50,131 nucleotides of DNA, from positions 1-50,131 of the forward strand of contig DATJVC010000021.1 of NCBI GenBank assembly GCA_035501935.1. Direction: 5' to 3'. Positions 36,321 through 48,140 of the stretch are shown here, piece after piece; within the stretch, counting starts at the first letter, position 1; each line of letters opens with the position of its first letter. The position numbers were made by a program, and so were the translations under genes. This stretch comes from Gammaproteobacteria bacterium (GTDB taxonomy: Bacteria; Pseudomonadota; Gammaproteobacteria; JAJPIJ01). Under the pieces are notes generated by a model that was given only the letters and a program-made list of their open reading frames with translations, was not told the origin of the DNA and searched no databases.

Positions 36321-36998
36321 ATGCGCATACTGGTCATCGAAGACGACCCGCAAACCGCCGCTTACCTGCGCAAGGGCCTCAAAGAAGGCGGCTATGCCGT
36401 CGACCACGCCGCCGACGGCGTCGAAGGCGAGCATCTGGCGGCCGCCGAACCTTACGCCCTGCTCATCGTTGATCGCAATCTGCCCAGGCGCGACGGCCTG
36501 AGCGTCATCCGCAACCTGCGCGCCCGGGGCGTCACCACGCCCATTCTGATCCTCAGCCAATTGTCGCAGACCGATCACCGTGTCGAAGGCCTGCGCGCCG
36601 GCGCCGATGACTATCTGCCCAAACCCTACGCCTTCGCCGAGCTGATGGCGCGTGTGGAGGCGCTGATCCGGCGCGCCAGCCCGGCGCCCGCCACCACGGT
36701 GTTGACACTGGGCGATCTACGCATGGATCTGGTCGCGCGCAGCGTTTCCCGCCAGGGCAGGATCATCGATCTCCAGCCGCGCGAATTTCAATTGCTCGAA
36801 TACCTGCTGCGCCATGCCGGTCAGGTGGTTACGCGCACCATGCTGCTTGAAGGCGTCTGGGGTTATCACTTCGATCCGCAGACCAACGTCATCGATGTGC
36901 ACATCAGCAGGCTGCGGCAGAAAATCGACACTGGCTTCGATTCGTCGCTGCTGCGCACCGTGCGCGGCGCCGGTTACTGCCTGCGTGTTGAAGTTTAA
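36321..36998 (+). CDS. OmpR/PhoB-family response regulator
   Basis: A 225-residue two-domain regulator. Receiver: acidic pair EDD (7-9), phosphorylation site Asp51 in LLIVDRNLPRRDG, Thr/Ser position in LILSQLS, and Lys101 in YLPKPYAF. Winged-helix output domain at about 125-225 with LQPREFQLLEYLLRHAGQVVTRTMLLEGVWGYHFDPQTNVIDVHISRLRQKID as the recognition half (shown in its family form). Its stop overlaps the histidine kinase start by 11-14 bases. The conserved Thr of canonical receivers is replaced by Ser82 or so, a mild variation. The stimulus and targets are unknown. Confidence 0.93.
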   Translation: MRILVIEDDPQTAAYLRKGLKEGGYAVDHAADGVEGEHLAAAEPYALLIVDRNLPRRDGLSVIRNLRARGVTTPILILSQLSQTDHRVEGLRAGADDYLPKPYAFAELMARVEALIRRASPAPATTVLTLGDLRMDLVARSVSRQGRIIDLQPREFQLLEYLLRHAGQVVTRTMLLEGVWGYHFDPQTNVIDVHISRLRQKIDTGFDSSLLRTVRGAGYCLRVEV

Positions 36999-38355
36999 TC
37001 TTATCCGCACGCCGACCTTCCGGCTGACGCTGCTGTTTGCGGCGGTGTTCGGCGTAATCACCGTTGTCTTGTTCGGCTTCCTCTACCGCCTCACCATCGG
37101 TTCAATCGCCCGGGAGACCGATGAAGTCATCATCGAACAGATTCAGGGATTGCGGGACGTATACACCCGTCTCGGCCCGCAGGGACTGATCGACGTGATC
37201 AACGAGCGCACCCAGGATCCGACCGAACGCGATGCGATCTATCTGCTGGCGGACGCAAAGGGTACGCCGCTGGCGGGCAACCTGTCGAAATGGCCGGCCG
37301 AACACCTGCGTCCCGCGAGGTGGATTGAATTCGGCGTCGACGCGACGGAATACGGGAAAACCATCTCTCATCAGGCCCGCGCGCACAGTTTTACGCTGGA
37401 TAACGATCTCTATCTCCTGGTCGGCCAGGACATCGATCAACAACGCGATTTTCGCGATCGCATGACGATGGCGTTGGGCTGGGGACTTGCGTTGATGCTG
37501 GGTCTGGGATTGATCGGCGGCGCGTTGGTCAGCCGCAATTTCCTGAGCAGCATTGAACGCATCGTACAGGTGAGCCAGCGCATCACTGACGGTGACCTGA
37601 GCCGCCGTGTGCCGGTCGGCGGCTCGGGTGATGCACTGGATCGACTGGCGGCCCATTTGAACGATATGTTGGAACGCCTGGAGAATCTGATGCATGGCAT
37701 GCGCGCCATCAGCGACGGACTGGCCCACAACCTGCGCAGCCCGGTGACCCATCTGCGCAATCAGATCGAATGGGCGCTGAACGCGGCCCGGGACACCGAT
37801 GACTATCGCGCCAGTCTGGAACAGGCGCTGACAGAGGCCGATCGCCTGAACAGCCTCTTCGAAACACTGCTCGACATCGCCAGAGCGGAATCCGGCGCCA
37901 TCAACCTGCCGTTTGAGGACATCAACCTCGACGCATTGCTGCGGGAACTCATTGAACTTTACGAGCCGCTGGCAGAGACACGGCAGCAGCACATCGCGTT
38001 CCACGGCAATCCAGCCGTCAGCATCCGTGGCAATCGCCAGTTACTCGCGCATTGCTTCGCCAATCTCATCGACAATGCCATCAAGTACAGTCCGCGGGCA
38101 GGGCAGATTGGCATTCATCTGGGCGCGGACGGCCGTCCCAGCGCGCGGATCAGCGACCGCGGCCCTGGAATACCGAAGGCCGGGCGCGATATGGCGTTGC
38201 AGCGTTTTTCCCGCCTCTCCGGCAGCGAATCGGTGCCCGGCAGCGGGCTGGGCCTGAGTCTGGTGGCGGCGGTGGCGAAACTCCATCGCGCGCGGCTCGA
38301 TCTGGATGACAATGCGCCGGGACTGCGCGTGACCCTGACCTTCCCGCCCGGCTGA
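36985..38355 (+). CDS. Sensor histidine kinase (HAMP, HisKA, HATPase)
   Basis: A 456-residue kinase partner of the regulator upstream. First membrane segment about 12-37, periplasmic sensor domain about 38-160 with no known family, second membrane segment about 163-183, HAMP about 184-236 (LSRRVPVGGSGD), phosphoacceptor His248 in DGLAHNLRSPVTHLR (the variant H-N-L-R-S-P rather than H-E-L-R-T-P), and HATPase with NLIDNAIKYSP (N box), DRGPGIP (G1) and GSGLGLSLV (G2). No ATG lies near the beginning; the start is GTG at 36985 or TTG at 36988, both inside the regulator gene. Overlap means translational coupling. The open frame extends further upstream only as an alternate frame of the regulator. 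Confidence 0.9.
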   Translation: MLKFNLIRTPTFRLTLLFAAVFGVITVVLFGFLYRLTIGSIARETDEVIIEQIQGLRDVYTRLGPQGLIDVINERTQDPTERDAIYLLADAKGTPLAGNLSKWPAEHLRPARWIEFGVDATEYGKTISHQARAHSFTLDNDLYLLVGQDIDQQRDFRDRMTMALGWGLALMLGLGLIGGALVSRNFLSSIERIVQVSQRITDGDLSRRVPVGGSGDALDRLAAHLNDMLERLENLMHGMRAISDGLAHNLRSPVTHLRNQIEWALNAARDTDDYRASLEQALTEADRLNSLFETLLDIARAESGAINLPFEDINLDALLRELIELYEPLAETRQQHIAFHGNPAVSIRGNRQLLAHCFANLIDNAIKYSPRAGQIGIHLGADGRPSARISDRGPGIPKAGRDMALQRFSRLSGSESVPGSGLGLSLVAAVAKLHRARLDLDDNAPGLRVTLTFPPG

Positions 38356-38378
38356 AAACCTGATTCAATAAATGCCGA

Positions 38379-38684
38379 TCAGTTGACCGCTTTGACGCCC
38401 AGTGCCTTCAGCGCCGCATGCAGGTGTTTGCTGCCTTCCTTGTAATTGCCATCGCTGCACAACCTGGTGCCCTCATCCTTGTGTTTGCTGGCCGTGGCCA
38501 GTTTGGAGGCCTTGGGATGCGAAGCGATCGCGGCGTCGACCTGCTCTTCCAACGACTTGCAGGTTTCCGCCGTGGGCACCTGCTTTTTCGTCGCGGCAAT
38601 GACGCTGCTCGCACTGGCCACAGTAATCGCCGCGGCAAACCCCATGACGGCATAGCGATAAGCGGTGGGAAAGCGGACGTTCAT
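38379..38684 (-). CDS. Small periplasmic protein, unknown function
   Basis: A 101-residue exported protein. Signal peptide MNVRFPTAYRYAVMGFAAAI...VIAA, mature part of about 70 residues, mostly helical and charged (TCKSLEEQVDAAIASHPKASKLATASKHKDEGTRL..., with one Cys pair in TCKSL and RLCSDG). The pattern of ASKHKDEGTRLCSDGNYKEGSKHLHAALKALGV looks like a half TPR unit. The start at 38684 has GGAG eight bases before it; an upstream in-frame ATG at 38759 is less likely. It lies downstream of the histidine kinase gene on the opposite strand. The role is unknown; related short proteins are seen in gammaproteobacterial genomes. Confidence 0.72.
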   Translation of the reverse strand: MNVRFPTAYRYAVMGFAAAITVASASSVIAATKKQVPTAETCKSLEEQVDAAIASHPKASKLATASKHKDEGTRLCSDGNYKEGSKHLHAALKALGVKAVN

Positions 38685-38816
38685 GATTTTATCTCCAGAT
38701 GCACATGGCTTGCGGATTTTCGGTTCAGTCGACAAAACCGGATGGAGGCACAATAACAATATGATAATGATCCGGGTTTTAACAACACATTAACTTTTGT
38801 TAATGTTTGATGATGC

Positions 38817-40175
<1,359 letters not shown>

Positions 40176-40255
40176 AGTTGCGTATTCTGCCAGACCCGCC
40201 CAGAATAAATCGAATTCAGCCCTCCCGGATTTTCAAGGATAGTCAACTGACCAAA

Positions 40256-41302
40256 ATGGATGATTTGATCTTAAAATCCGTCATCGAAATCACCCGTCAG
40301 CGCGACACGGATTCCCTTGAATTGAGCCTGGTGACCACGCTGGCCCAGTTCGTTCCCGCGAGCGCCATCACATTGTATGAATCGTTCGGAGAAGGCCCGA
40401 CCGATGCCGTGGATGAGGTTGTACGTCTTTCCATAACGCCGAATGGCCGCTACGGCCGGGATTACAATTGGAGCACGGGGAAAAAGACGATCACACCGGA
40501 TGACCAACTCCGGAATTGCCTGCAATCATCCTCCATCGTCGTGGTTGAAACCAGCGCCGGAACGACGCTGCTGCATTACCCCATCTTTTCTGAACATAAA
40601 GTCAGGGGCGCGCTCGCACTGGAATGCAGGGAAGATCCCTTTTCATGGCGCCCCATCATCGAGGCCCTGATCACGGTCTATGGCAACTACCTGACCGTTC
40701 TGAATGAGAGCGAACGCGACAAGCTGACCGGCCTGCTCAACAGACGCACCTTCGATCGCAAGCTCGACAAGCTATTGAAAGCCCAGCGGGACAATCAGGT
40801 CACCAATAAATATACCTCCGCCGGATCCGAACACAGGCATGTCGACACGAAATCCAACGCCTGGCTGGCCATGGTGGACATCGATCATTTCAAACGCATC
40901 AACGACACCTACGGACATCTGTTCGGGGACGAGGTTTTATTGACCCTGTCGCAGAAGATCCGGCGCTTTTTCCGAAAATCGGATCTCATGTTCCGGTTCG
41001 GCGGGGAGGAATTCGTGATTGTTCTGGAACCCATTCCCGCAGAGTCGGCCAAACGAACGCTTGATCGATTCTCGCAGGCCATTGCCAGTCATAATTTCCC
41101 GCAGATTGGCAAAATCACCGTCAGTGTCGGTTATGCCGGAATCTCGGAAACCGATTTTCCACAAGTCGTTCTGGAACGGGCGGACAAGGCGCTTTATTTT
41201 GCAAAAGACAACGGCAGGAATTGCGTTTTCAATTACGAAGAATTAGTGGCGAATGGACAGCTGAAAGAACGGCCATCGGCTCAATCCGTCACTCTTTTTT
41301 AA
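40256..41302 (+). CDS. Diguanylate cyclase with N-terminal GAF-like domain
   Basis: A 348-residue soluble cyclase making cyclic di-GMP. Residues 1-150 look like a GAF-type sensor (SLVTTLAQFVPASAITLYE, TTLLHYPIFSEHKVRGALALECRED). The GGDEF domain spans about 155-330: DKLTGLLNRRTFDRKL, MVDIDHFKRINDTYGH, active site GGEEF (249-253) and an inhibitory-site RxxD (Arg240-Asp243) five residues before it. An insertion of about 25 residues (176-200) separates the first GGDEF helix from the metal-binding strand. Start at 40256, with AAGGAT about 15 bases upstream. No membrane segment. Confidence 0.87.
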   Translation: MDDLILKSVIEITRQRDTDSLELSLVTTLAQFVPASAITLYESFGEGPTDAVDEVVRLSITPNGRYGRDYNWSTGKKTITPDDQLRNCLQSSSIVVVETSAGTTLLHYPIFSEHKVRGALALECREDPFSWRPIIEALITVYGNYLTVLNESERDKLTGLLNRRTFDRKLDKLLKAQRDNQVTNKYTSAGSEHRHVDTKSNAWLAMVDIDHFKRINDTYGHLFGDEVLLTLSQKIRRFFRKSDLMFRFGGEEFVIVLEPIPAESAKRTLDRFSQAIASHNFPQIGKITVSVGYAGISETDFPQVVLERADKALYFAKDNGRNCVFNYEELVANGQLKERPSAQSVTLF

Positions 41303-41321
41303 CAAAAAACGGACAAAACCA

Positions 41322-42065
41322 ATGAGCCCTTCTCTCCAAGGCAAGCGCGCGCTGATCACCGGCGGCAGCCGCGGCATCGGCGCAGCCATCGTCAAACGTC
41401 TCGCGCGGGAAGGCGCCGACGTTACGTTCACCTATGTCAGCAAGCCGGATCAGGCCAACGAAACCGTAAAGGCAGCCAAGGCGCTGGGCGTACGTGCGCT
41501 GGCCATTCAGGCCGACAGCGCCGATCCAAAAGCCGTCGCCGCCGCGGTGGAGAAAGCCGCGCGCGAATTCGGCGGCCTCGACATCCTGGTCAACAACGCC
41601 GGCATTGCCCTGATGGAATCGCTCGATGATTTCAGTCTGGAGGATTTCGATCGCACCTTCGCGATCAACGTGCGCGCGGTATTCGTCGCCACCCAGGCGG
41701 CGGCCAAACATATGAAGGAAGGTGGACGAATCATCAACATCGGCAGTTGCAACGCCGATCGCATGCCGTTTCCGGGCGGTTCGGTGTATGCCATGAGCAA
41801 GGCCGCGCTGCAAGGACTGGTCAAGGGGCTGGCGCGCGATCTCGGTCCGCGCGGCATCACCGTCAACAACATCCAGCCCGGGCCGGTCGACACCGACATG
41901 AACCCCGCCAACGGCGAATTCGCCGAGTCACTCAAAAAGTTGATGGCGCTGCCGCGCTATGCTGGTGCCGATGAGATCGCGGCGATGGTCGCCTACCTTG
42001 CCGGCCCCGAAGCCGGCTTCGTGACCGGCGCCAGCCTGACCATCGACGGCGGTTTCACCGCCTGA
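41322..42065 (+). CDS. SDR family oxidoreductase (FabG-like)
   Basis: A 247-residue classical SDR with TGGSRGIG, DVTFTYVSKPDQ, NNAGIALM, INIGSCNADRM (Ser), VYAMSKAAL (Tyr-x3-Lys) and QPGPVDTDMNP. The end is SLTIDGGFTA. NADP(H) use is likely from the residues after the second strand but not certain. The substrate cannot be told; similarity is to generic 3-oxoacyl reductases. It stands alone, 19 bases after the cyclase gene, in the same direction. Confidence 0.87.
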   Translation: MSPSLQGKRALITGGSRGIGAAIVKRLAREGADVTFTYVSKPDQANETVKAAKALGVRALAIQADSADPKAVAAAVEKAAREFGGLDILVNNAGIALMESLDDFSLEDFDRTFAINVRAVFVATQAAAKHMKEGGRIINIGSCNADRMPFPGGSVYAMSKAALQGLVKGLARDLGPRGITVNNIQPGPVDTDMNPANGEFAESLKKLMALPRYAGADEIAAMVAYLAGPEAGFVTGASLTIDGGFTA

Positions 42066-42106
42066 GAGAATTATCAGTAGCCCAACTTCAGTCGCATGGA
42101 AAATAC

Positions 42107-42574
42107 GTGCAACCCCAAGCTGATAATCCCGGCGTTCTGGTATTTCCTCCGTTGCTGTATGGGGTCGCACTGCTCGTTGTAATAACACTTCATTGGCTTT
42201 GCCCGTTGCATATTCCCGTGCACAACGCGGTGTTCTGGTTGGGCATCGTGTCGCTAGTTACTGGAGTCGGCATCGCCGTGTGGGGTAAAAAAGCCATGGA
42301 TCGTGCGGGTACCAACGTGAACCCTAGGCAGCCCACCACCGCTATCGTCACTGGAGGCCCATTTCGTTACTCCCGCAATCCGCTTTATCTCGCAATCACG
42401 ATGATTCTTCTCGGCATCTCCTTTGCCATCGACACGTGGTGGGGAGTCATCGTCATCGTTCCCGTCCTGCTCATCCTGCACAACGGTGTCGTTCTGCGCG
42501 AAGAACGCTATCTCGAGCAGAAGTTCGGCGAGAGTTATCTCCAGTACAAGCGCACCGTCCGCCGTTATCTCTGA
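42107..42574 (+). CDS. Isoprenylcysteine-carboxyl-methyltransferase-like membrane protein
   Basis: A 155-residue membrane protein with three to four hydrophobic helices (LLYGVALLVVITLHWL, AVFWLGIVSLVTGVGIAVWG, LYLAITMILLGISFAI). The C-terminal SAM-binding pattern of this family is present: GPFRYSRNPLYLA and EERYLEQKFGESYLQYKRTVRRYL. Members methylate small molecules, phospholipids or prenylated compounds; the substrate here is unknown. The start is GTG at 42107; the only nearby ATG is out of frame. Confidence 0.8.
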   Translation: MQPQADNPGVLVFPPLLYGVALLVVITLHWLCPLHIPVHNAVFWLGIVSLVTGVGIAVWGKKAMDRAGTNVNPRQPTTAIVTGGPFRYSRNPLYLAITMILLGISFAIDTWWGVIVIVPVLLILHNGVVLREERYLEQKFGESYLQYKRTVRRYL

Positions 42575-42596
42575 AAGAGAATCCCGCCGGTGTTGC

Positions 42597-44084
42597 TTAT
42601 GTTCCCGCGAGGTGCTGATCGAGTAGTAGATTCAAAGTCAGGCGCACGCCGAAACCGTTGAAGTGTGTCGGCACATGCGCCAGTCCTTCGCGATTGCTGG
42701 CGCTGGATAAATCCAGGTGCAGCCACGGGATGCCCTCGCCGACGAAGCGCGACAGGAAGCGCGCGGCGAGGATGTGATCCACCGGCCCTTCCTCGGCACA
42801 TTGCTTGGTGTCGGCGATCTGGCTCTCCAGCATTTTTTCGTAATCCGGCGGCAGCGGAAACGGCCAGATGCGCTCGCCACTCTCCTGCCCCGCTTTGATC
42901 AGTGTCTGCCACCACTCCGGCCGGTTGGTGAAGGCGCCGCTGTAACCCTTGCCGATAGCCTGCACGCAGGTGCCGGTCAGCGTGGCATAGTCGATGATCA
43001 GGCGCGGCTTGGTTTGCGAACACAGCGCCAGCGTGTCGGACAACACCATGCGCCCCTCGGCGTCGGTGTGGATCACTTCGATGGTCGTGCCGTTGGACGC
43101 TGTGACGACATCAGTGGGCTTGTAGCCCTTGGGGCCAACATGATTCATGGCCAGCGCCAGCCACGCCTCCACCGGATACGGCGCCTTCAACCGCGCCAGA
43201 GCCAGCAACGTGCCCAACGCCACGGCGCTGCCCTGCATGTCGCCCTGCATGCCGAGCATGAATTTTGCCGGCTTCACGTTGATGCCGCCGGTGTCGAAGC
43301 AAATGCCTTTGCCGACCAGCGCAATCGGCGCCATTGTGGTCTTGCGTGAAGGTTTGTAGCGCAAACGAAGTATGCCGGCATCCGGCACCGGACTGCCCTG
43401 CGCCACGGCCAGAAACGCACCGGCCTTTTTCTTGCGCAGAGTGTCGACATCATAAAATTCCATGGCGAGGTGGTGTTCTTTGGCCAGAGCAGCGACGCGC
43501 TGGCGGTACGTCGTCGGCGTCAGTTCGGTCGGCGGCAGCGTGGCGAGATAGCGCGCCAGCGAACTCCCCTCCAGTTCCGCGTAGGTGCGGCGGAAGCGAT
43601 GCGCGGGCGCGCAGCCATATAAATGAATAGTGGTGAGTTTGCGCCGCTTGTCCGGCTTGCTGCGCATGTCCGGCATGGGCGCCGCAGCCGCGAGCGTTGC
43701 CGAGATCAGCGCCTCCGCCATCTGCTCCGCCGGTTTCACCTTGAAGCCGACGATGGCAAGACCAATCTCTTCAGGTTGGAATTCCTTGTGTCCCGCCAGC
43801 AGTTGCCGGGCCAGGGTCAGGCGTTCGAAAGTCGTGGCCTTCTCATCCAGCGCGGCACAGGTCACATGACTGCCGATGGCATTGGGCAGGGTCGTGGACC
43901 AGGCTGCGTTTTTTTTGATGCCGCCGGGCCGGCGGCTGGCGCGCTCATGCAACACCACACCGGCCGGAAACTTCGCCCAGACCTTCATGTCCGCGCCGGC
44001 GGGCACGACCACCACCCAGTCGATGATGGCATCGACCTCGGCGGCCTTCGGCAACGCGGATTTTTGCGTCAAACGGATGTCCAT
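42597..44084 (-). CDS. M17 family leucyl aminopeptidase
   Basis: A 495-residue metallo-aminopeptidase. Against E. coli PepA all catalytic positions are kept with a constant offset of 11: metal ligands Lys259, Asp264, Asp282, Asp341 and Glu343, plus Lys271 and Arg345 (VGKGICFDTGGINVKP, MQGDMQGSA, HTDAEGRM). The N-terminal macro-like domain is less similar to PepA, so I do not give a gene symbol. AGGAG precedes the ATG. It is divergent from aceE. Confidence 0.92.
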   Translation of the reverse strand: MDIRLTQKSALPKAAEVDAIIDWVVVVPAGADMKVWAKFPAGVVLHERASRRPGGIKKNAAWSTTLPNAIGSHVTCAALDEKATTFERLTLARQLLAGHKEFQPEEIGLAIVGFKVKPAEQMAEALISATLAAAAPMPDMRSKPDKRRKLTTIHLYGCAPAHRFRRTYAELEGSSLARYLATLPPTELTPTTYRQRVAALAKEHHLAMEFYDVDTLRKKKAGAFLAVAQGSPVPDAGILRLRYKPSRKTTMAPIALVGKGICFDTGGINVKPAKFMLGMQGDMQGSAVALGTLLALARLKAPYPVEAWLALAMNHVGPKGYKPTDVVTASNGTTIEVIHTDAEGRMVLSDTLALCSQTKPRLIIDYATLTGTCVQAIGKGYSGAFTNRPEWWQTLIKAGQESGERIWPFPLPPDYEKMLESQIADTKQCAEEGPVDHILAARFLSRFVGEGIPWLHLDLSSASNREGLAHVPTHFNGFGVRLTLNLLLDQHLAGT

Positions 44085-44154
44085 GCGGCACTCCTGCTAT
44101 AAATTTGTTCGTTCAACTATACTTGAGTTAACGGCATAACAATAATCCTCCACC

Positions 44155-46809
44155 ATGAGCCAGCCGATGGCCGACGACGATCCGCAGGAAACACAGGAGT
44201 GGCTGGAAGCGCTTGAGGCGGTGATCGAGCGCGAAGGCGTGGAGCGCGCGCATTTCCTGCTGGAAAAATTGATCGACAAGGCGCGCCGCTCGGGCGCCTA
44301 CCTGCCCTACTCCGCCAACACCGCCTACATCAACACCATACCGCCGCAGAAGGAGGAATACACGCCCGGCGATCCCGCCATCGAATGGCGCATACGCTCG
44401 CTGGTGCGCTGGAACGCGCTGGCGATGGTGGTCAAGGCCAACCGCAAATCGAGCGAGCTCGGCGGGCACATCGCCAGTTTCGCCTCCGCCGCCACGCTGT
44501 ATGACGTGGGCTTCAATCATTTCTTTCATGCGCCGACCGGGAACCACGGTGGCGATCTGATCTTCGTGCAGGGCCACAGCGCGCCGGGCATTTATTCGCG
44601 CGCGTATCTGTACGGCCTGCTCGATGAGGAGCACTTGAGCAATTTCCGGCAGGAGGTCAATGGCAGGGGACTGTCGTCCTATCCGCATCCCTGGCTGATG
44701 CCGGACTTCTGGCAGTTCCCGACCGTGTCGATGGGTCTCGGGCCGCTCATGGCCATTTATCAGGCCCGCTTCATGCGCTATCTGGAGCATCGCGGGCTGG
44801 CCAACACCGCCGGACGCAAGGTATGGTGCTTCTGCGGCGATGGTGAGATGGACGAGCCGGAATCGATGGGCGCCATTGGACTTGCCGCGCGCGAGAATCT
44901 CGACAACCTCATCTTCGTCATCAATTGCAACTTGCAGCGGCTCGACGGGCCGGTGCGCGGCAACACCAAGATCATCCAGGAATTCGAGGCCGCCTTCCGC
45001 GGCGCCGGCTGGAACGTCATCAAGGTGATCTGGGGCGCGTACTGGGACCCGCTGCTGGCGCGCGACCATAAGGGCCTGCTGCTGAAGCGCATGGAGGAAT
45101 GCGTGGACGGCGAATACCAAGCCTACAAGGCCAACGACGGCGCCTACGTGCGCGAACGCTTCTTCGGCAAGTATCCCGAACTCAAGGCCATGGTCGCCAA
45201 CATGACCGATGCCGACATCTGGCGGTTGAACCGCGGCGGGCACGATCCGCACAAGGTCTATGCGGCTTACGCGCAGGCGGTGAAGCACACCGGCCAGCCG
45301 ACCGTGATCCTCGCCAAGACGGTCAAGGGCTACGGCATGGGCGAGGCCGGCGAAGGACTGAACTTCACCCATCAACAGAAAAAGATGGGCGAGGAGTCGC
45401 TGAAGCAGTTCCGCGATCGCTTCTCCATCCCCATCTCCGACGAACAGATCGCCGAGACGCCGTTTTACCGGCCGCCGGAGGACAGCCCGGAGATACGCTA
45501 TCTCAAGGAACACCGCCAGGCGCTGGGCGGCTTTCTCATGAACCGCCGCCCCGCGCCGCAGCCGCTGCCCGTGCCGCCGCTGTCCGTCTTCGAATCCATG
45601 CTCAAGGGCACCGAAGGCCGCGCCATATCCACGACCATGGCCTTCGTGCGCTGTCTCACGCTGTTGTTGAAGGATCCAAACCTCGGCAAATTGATCGTGC
45701 CCATCGTGCCGGATGAGGCGCGCACCTTCGGCATGGACGGCCTGTTTCGGCAGCTTGGCATCTATTCCTCGGTCGGCCAGTTGTACGAGCCGGTCGATCA
45801 CGATCAGGTGATGTACTACCGCGAGGACATCAAGGGACAGATTCTGGAGGAAGGCATCTGCGAGGCCGGCGCGTTTGCCTCCTGGATCGCCGCCGCCACG
45901 GCCTATCGCCATCACGGCGTGCAGACCATACCGTTCTATATCTTTTACTCCATGTTCGGCTTCCAGCGCATCGGCGATCTGGCGTGGGCGGCGGGCGACA
46001 TGCGCGCGCGCGGCTTCCTGCTCGGTGGCACCGCGGGCCGCACGACGCTGGCCGGCGAAGGCCTGCAACACCAGGATGGCCACAGCCATCTTGCCGCCGC
46101 CACCATCCCCGATTGCGTGGCCTACGACCCTGCCTACGCCTATGAGCTGGCGGTGATCCTGCACGATGGATTGCAGCGCATGTACGTGCGCCACGAAAAT
46201 ATCTTCTATTACCTGACCGTGATGAACGAGAACTACGCGCACGGCGCCATCAAGCCGGAATGGGAGGACGGCATACGGCGCGGCATGTACCTGCTGCAAC
46301 CGGCGGCGGGCAAGGCGCAGGTGCAACTGCTGGGCAGCGGCACGATCTTGAACGAGGTCGTGGCGGCGGCGAAATTGCTGGCCGAGGATCACGGCATCGC
46401 CGCCGATGTCTGGAGCGTCACCAGTTTCAACGAACTGCGCCGTGAAGGCCTGGACTGCCAGCGCGCCAACATGCTGCATCCCGAAGCCAGGCCGCGCGTG
46501 AGTCATGTCGAGTCGCAGTTGCGCGGACGCGCCGGGCCGGTGGTCGCCGCCACCGATTACATGCGCGCGTATGCGGATCAAATCCGCGAATTCGTGCCGG
46601 CGCGTTACCGCGTGCTCGGCACCGACGGCTTCGGCCGCAGCGACACGCGCGAGCAACTGCGGCGGTTCTTCGAGGTCAACCGTTATTACGTCACCGTGGC
46701 GGCACTCTCCGCGCTGGCCGAGGAAGGCGCCGTGCCGCGCGCGAAGGTGAGCGAGGCCATCAAGCGTTACGGCATCGACCCCGACAAGCCCAATCCCGTC
46801 ACGGTTTAG
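44155..46809 (+). CDS. aceE: Pyruvate dehydrogenase E1 (homodimeric type)
   Basis: An 884-residue thiamine-diphosphate enzyme that decarboxylates pyruvate and acetylates E2. ThDP motif [12 protein letters not shown] ... [16 protein letters not shown], the [17 protein letters not shown] active-site region, [24 protein letters not shown], and the C-terminal domain with [17 protein letters not shown] and the [17 protein letters not shown] segment. Length is typical for the gammaproteobacterial E. coli-like enzyme and clearly different from the alpha2beta2 type. It heads aceE-aceF and is divergent from the M17 peptidase gene over 70 bases. Confidence 0.96.
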   Translation: MSQPMADDDPQETQEWLEALEAVIEREGVERAHFLLEKLIDKARRSGAYLPYSANTAYINTIPPQKEEYTPGDPAIEWRIRSLVRWNALAMVVKANRKSSELGGHIASFASAATLYDVGFNHFFHAPTGNHGGDLIFVQGHSAPGIYSRAYLYGLLDEEHLSNFRQEVNGRGLSSYPHPWLMPDFWQFPTVSMGLGPLMAIYQARFMRYLEHRGLANTAGRKVWCFCGDGEMDEPESMGAIGLAARENLDNLIFVINCNLQRLDGPVRGNTKIIQEFEAAFRGAGWNVIKVIWGAYWDPLLARDHKGLLLKRMEECVDGEYQAYKANDGAYVRERFFGKYPELKAMVANMTDADIWRLNRGGHDPHKVYAAYAQAVKHTGQPTVILAKTVKGYGMGEAGEGLNFTHQQKKMGEESLKQFRDRFSIPISDEQIAETPFYRPPEDSPEIRYLKEHRQALGGFLMNRRPAPQPLPVPPLSVFESMLKGTEGRAISTTMAFVRCLTLLLKDPNLGKLIVPIVPDEARTFGMDGLFRQLGIYSSVGQLYEPVDHDQVMYYREDIKGQILEEGICEAGAFASWIAAATAYRHHGVQTIPFYIFYSMFGFQRIGDLAWAAGDMRARGFLLGGTAGRTTLAGEGLQHQDGHSHLAAATIPDCVAYDPAYAYELAVILHDGLQRMYVRHENIFYYLTVMNENYAHGAIKPEWEDGIRRGMYLLQPAAGKAQVQLLGSGTILNEVVAAAKLLAEDHGIAADVWSVTSFNELRREGLDCQRANMLHPEARPRVSHVESQLRGRAGPVVAATDYMRAYADQIREFVPARYRVLGTDGFGRSDTREQLRRFFEVNRYYVTVAALSALAEEGAVPRAKVSEAIKRYGIDPDKPNPVTV

Positions 46810-46819
46810 TCCAGCGCCC

Positions 46820-48121
46820 ATGGCTGACGAAATCTTCCTGCTGCCCGACATCGGCAATTTCGACAACGTCAGCATCATCGAGGTGCACGCCAGGCCCGGA
46901 GACACGTTGAAGGCCGAGGCGCCGCTGCTCACGCTGGAGAGCGACAAGGCCACCATGGACATCCCCGCGCCTTATGACTGCCGCGTGAAGGAACTGAAGG
47001 TCGCCACCGGCGCCAAGGTTTCGCAAGGCGCGCCGCTCGCCCTGCTTGAACGAATCGGTGCGGCGCCATCCAAGCCCGCCGCTGCCGCCGCCAAGTCTCC
47101 GGTGGCGCCAGCGAAGGCCCCACCAGTTTCAACATCCACGCCAGCGCCCGCAGCGCCCCCTTCACCCTCATCTCCACCCGCGCTGCCGCGCGGCGCGCAG
47201 ACGGTGGAAAGCCAGTCCGCGCACGCGCACGCCAGCCCCTCGGTGCGACGCTTCGCGCGTGAGCTGGGCGTGGATTTGGGGTTGGTCTACGGGCGCGGGC
47301 CCAAGGGCCGCATCCTGAAAGACGATGTCAAGGCCTTCACCAAGGCCATGCTGAGCGGCAGCAAGCTGCGCAGCAGCGGCGGTTTCGAACTGCCCAGTCA
47401 GCCGCCGATCGATTTCTCCAAGTTCGGCCCGGTGGAAACCAAGCCCCTGGGGCGGCTCAAGCGGCTGGGAGGCCAGGCCCTGCACCGCAGCTGGATCACG
47501 GTGCCGCACGTGACCCAGTTCGACGAGGCCGACATCACCGAGCTTGAGGAATTCCGCCACTCCAAGCTCAAAGACGCCGAGAAGAAGGGCGTCAAGCTGA
47601 CGCTGATCAGCTTTCTGCTCAAGGCCGCGGTAGCAGCGCTGGAGAAGTATCCTGACTTCTGCACCTCGCTGTCACCGGACGGCGAGTCGCTGATCTACAA
47701 AAAATACTTCCACATCGGCGTCGCGGTGAACACCGATCAGGGACTGGTGGTGCCGGTGATCCGCGACGTCGATCAAAAGGGACTGTTCGAGATCGCGCGT
47801 GAGGTGCAGGCCGCCAGCGACAAGGCCCGCGCCGGCAAATTCACGCCCGCGGACATACAGGGCGGCTGCTTCACCATCTCCAGCCTGGGCGGCGTCGGCG
47901 GCGGATATTTCACGCCGATCATCAATCTGCCGGAGGTGGCCATACTGGGCGTTTCGCGCGCCGCCAAACGGCCGGTGTTCCGTGATCACGCCTTTGTGCC
48001 GCGGCTGGTGCTGCCGTTTTCCCTGTCCTATGACCATCGCGTCATCGACGGCGTGGCCGGCGCGCAGTTCACCCAGTATTTGAGCACCATTCTTTCCGAT
48101 ATCCGCCAAATCCTTTTGTAG
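46820..48121 (+). CDS. aceF: Dihydrolipoyl acetyltransferase (E2p), one lipoyl domain
   Basis: A 433-residue core of the pyruvate dehydrogenase complex. One lipoyl domain (Lys43 in [11 protein letters not shown]), an Ala/Pro linker (about 75-125), the E1/E3-binding domain ([33 protein letters not shown], in part) and the catalytic domain ending [18 protein letters not shown]. coli AceF has three lipoyl domains; a single one is common elsewhere. It starts 10 bases after aceE. No E3 gene follows, so the complex must borrow one, perhaps LpdA. Confidence 0.95.
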   Translation: MADEIFLLPDIGNFDNVSIIEVHARPGDTLKAEAPLLTLESDKATMDIPAPYDCRVKELKVATGAKVSQGAPLALLERIGAAPSKPAAAAAKSPVAPAKAPPVSTSTPAPAAPPSPSSPPALPRGAQTVESQSAHAHASPSVRRFARELGVDLGLVYGRGPKGRILKDDVKAFTKAMLSGSKLRSSGGFELPSQPPIDFSKFGPVETKPLGRLKRLGGQALHRSWITVPHVTQFDEADITELEEFRHSKLKDAEKKGVKLTLISFLLKAAVAALEKYPDFCTSLSPDGESLIYKKYFHIGVAVNTDQGLVVPVIRDVDQKGLFEIAREVQAASDKARAGKFTPADIQGGCFTISSLGGVGGGYFTPIINLPEVAILGVSRAAKRPVFRDHAFVPRLVLPFSLSYDHRVIDGVAGAQFTQYLSTILSDIRQILL

Positions 48122-48140
48122 CTTTTGTATCCCTTACACC

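Noticed and set aside
41322-42065. A second phaB.
   Set aside because: It lacks the PhaB-typical GQKGQ-GQTNYSAAKAG segment and lies away from PHA genes, so it is called only as an SDR.
44128-46962. A 944-codon open frame on the minus strand opposite aceE.
   Set aside because: It is the antisense shadow of a GC-rich gene. The plus strand shows a complete, recognisable AceE with all motifs; the minus product is Arg/His/Ala/Gly-rich with no known family.
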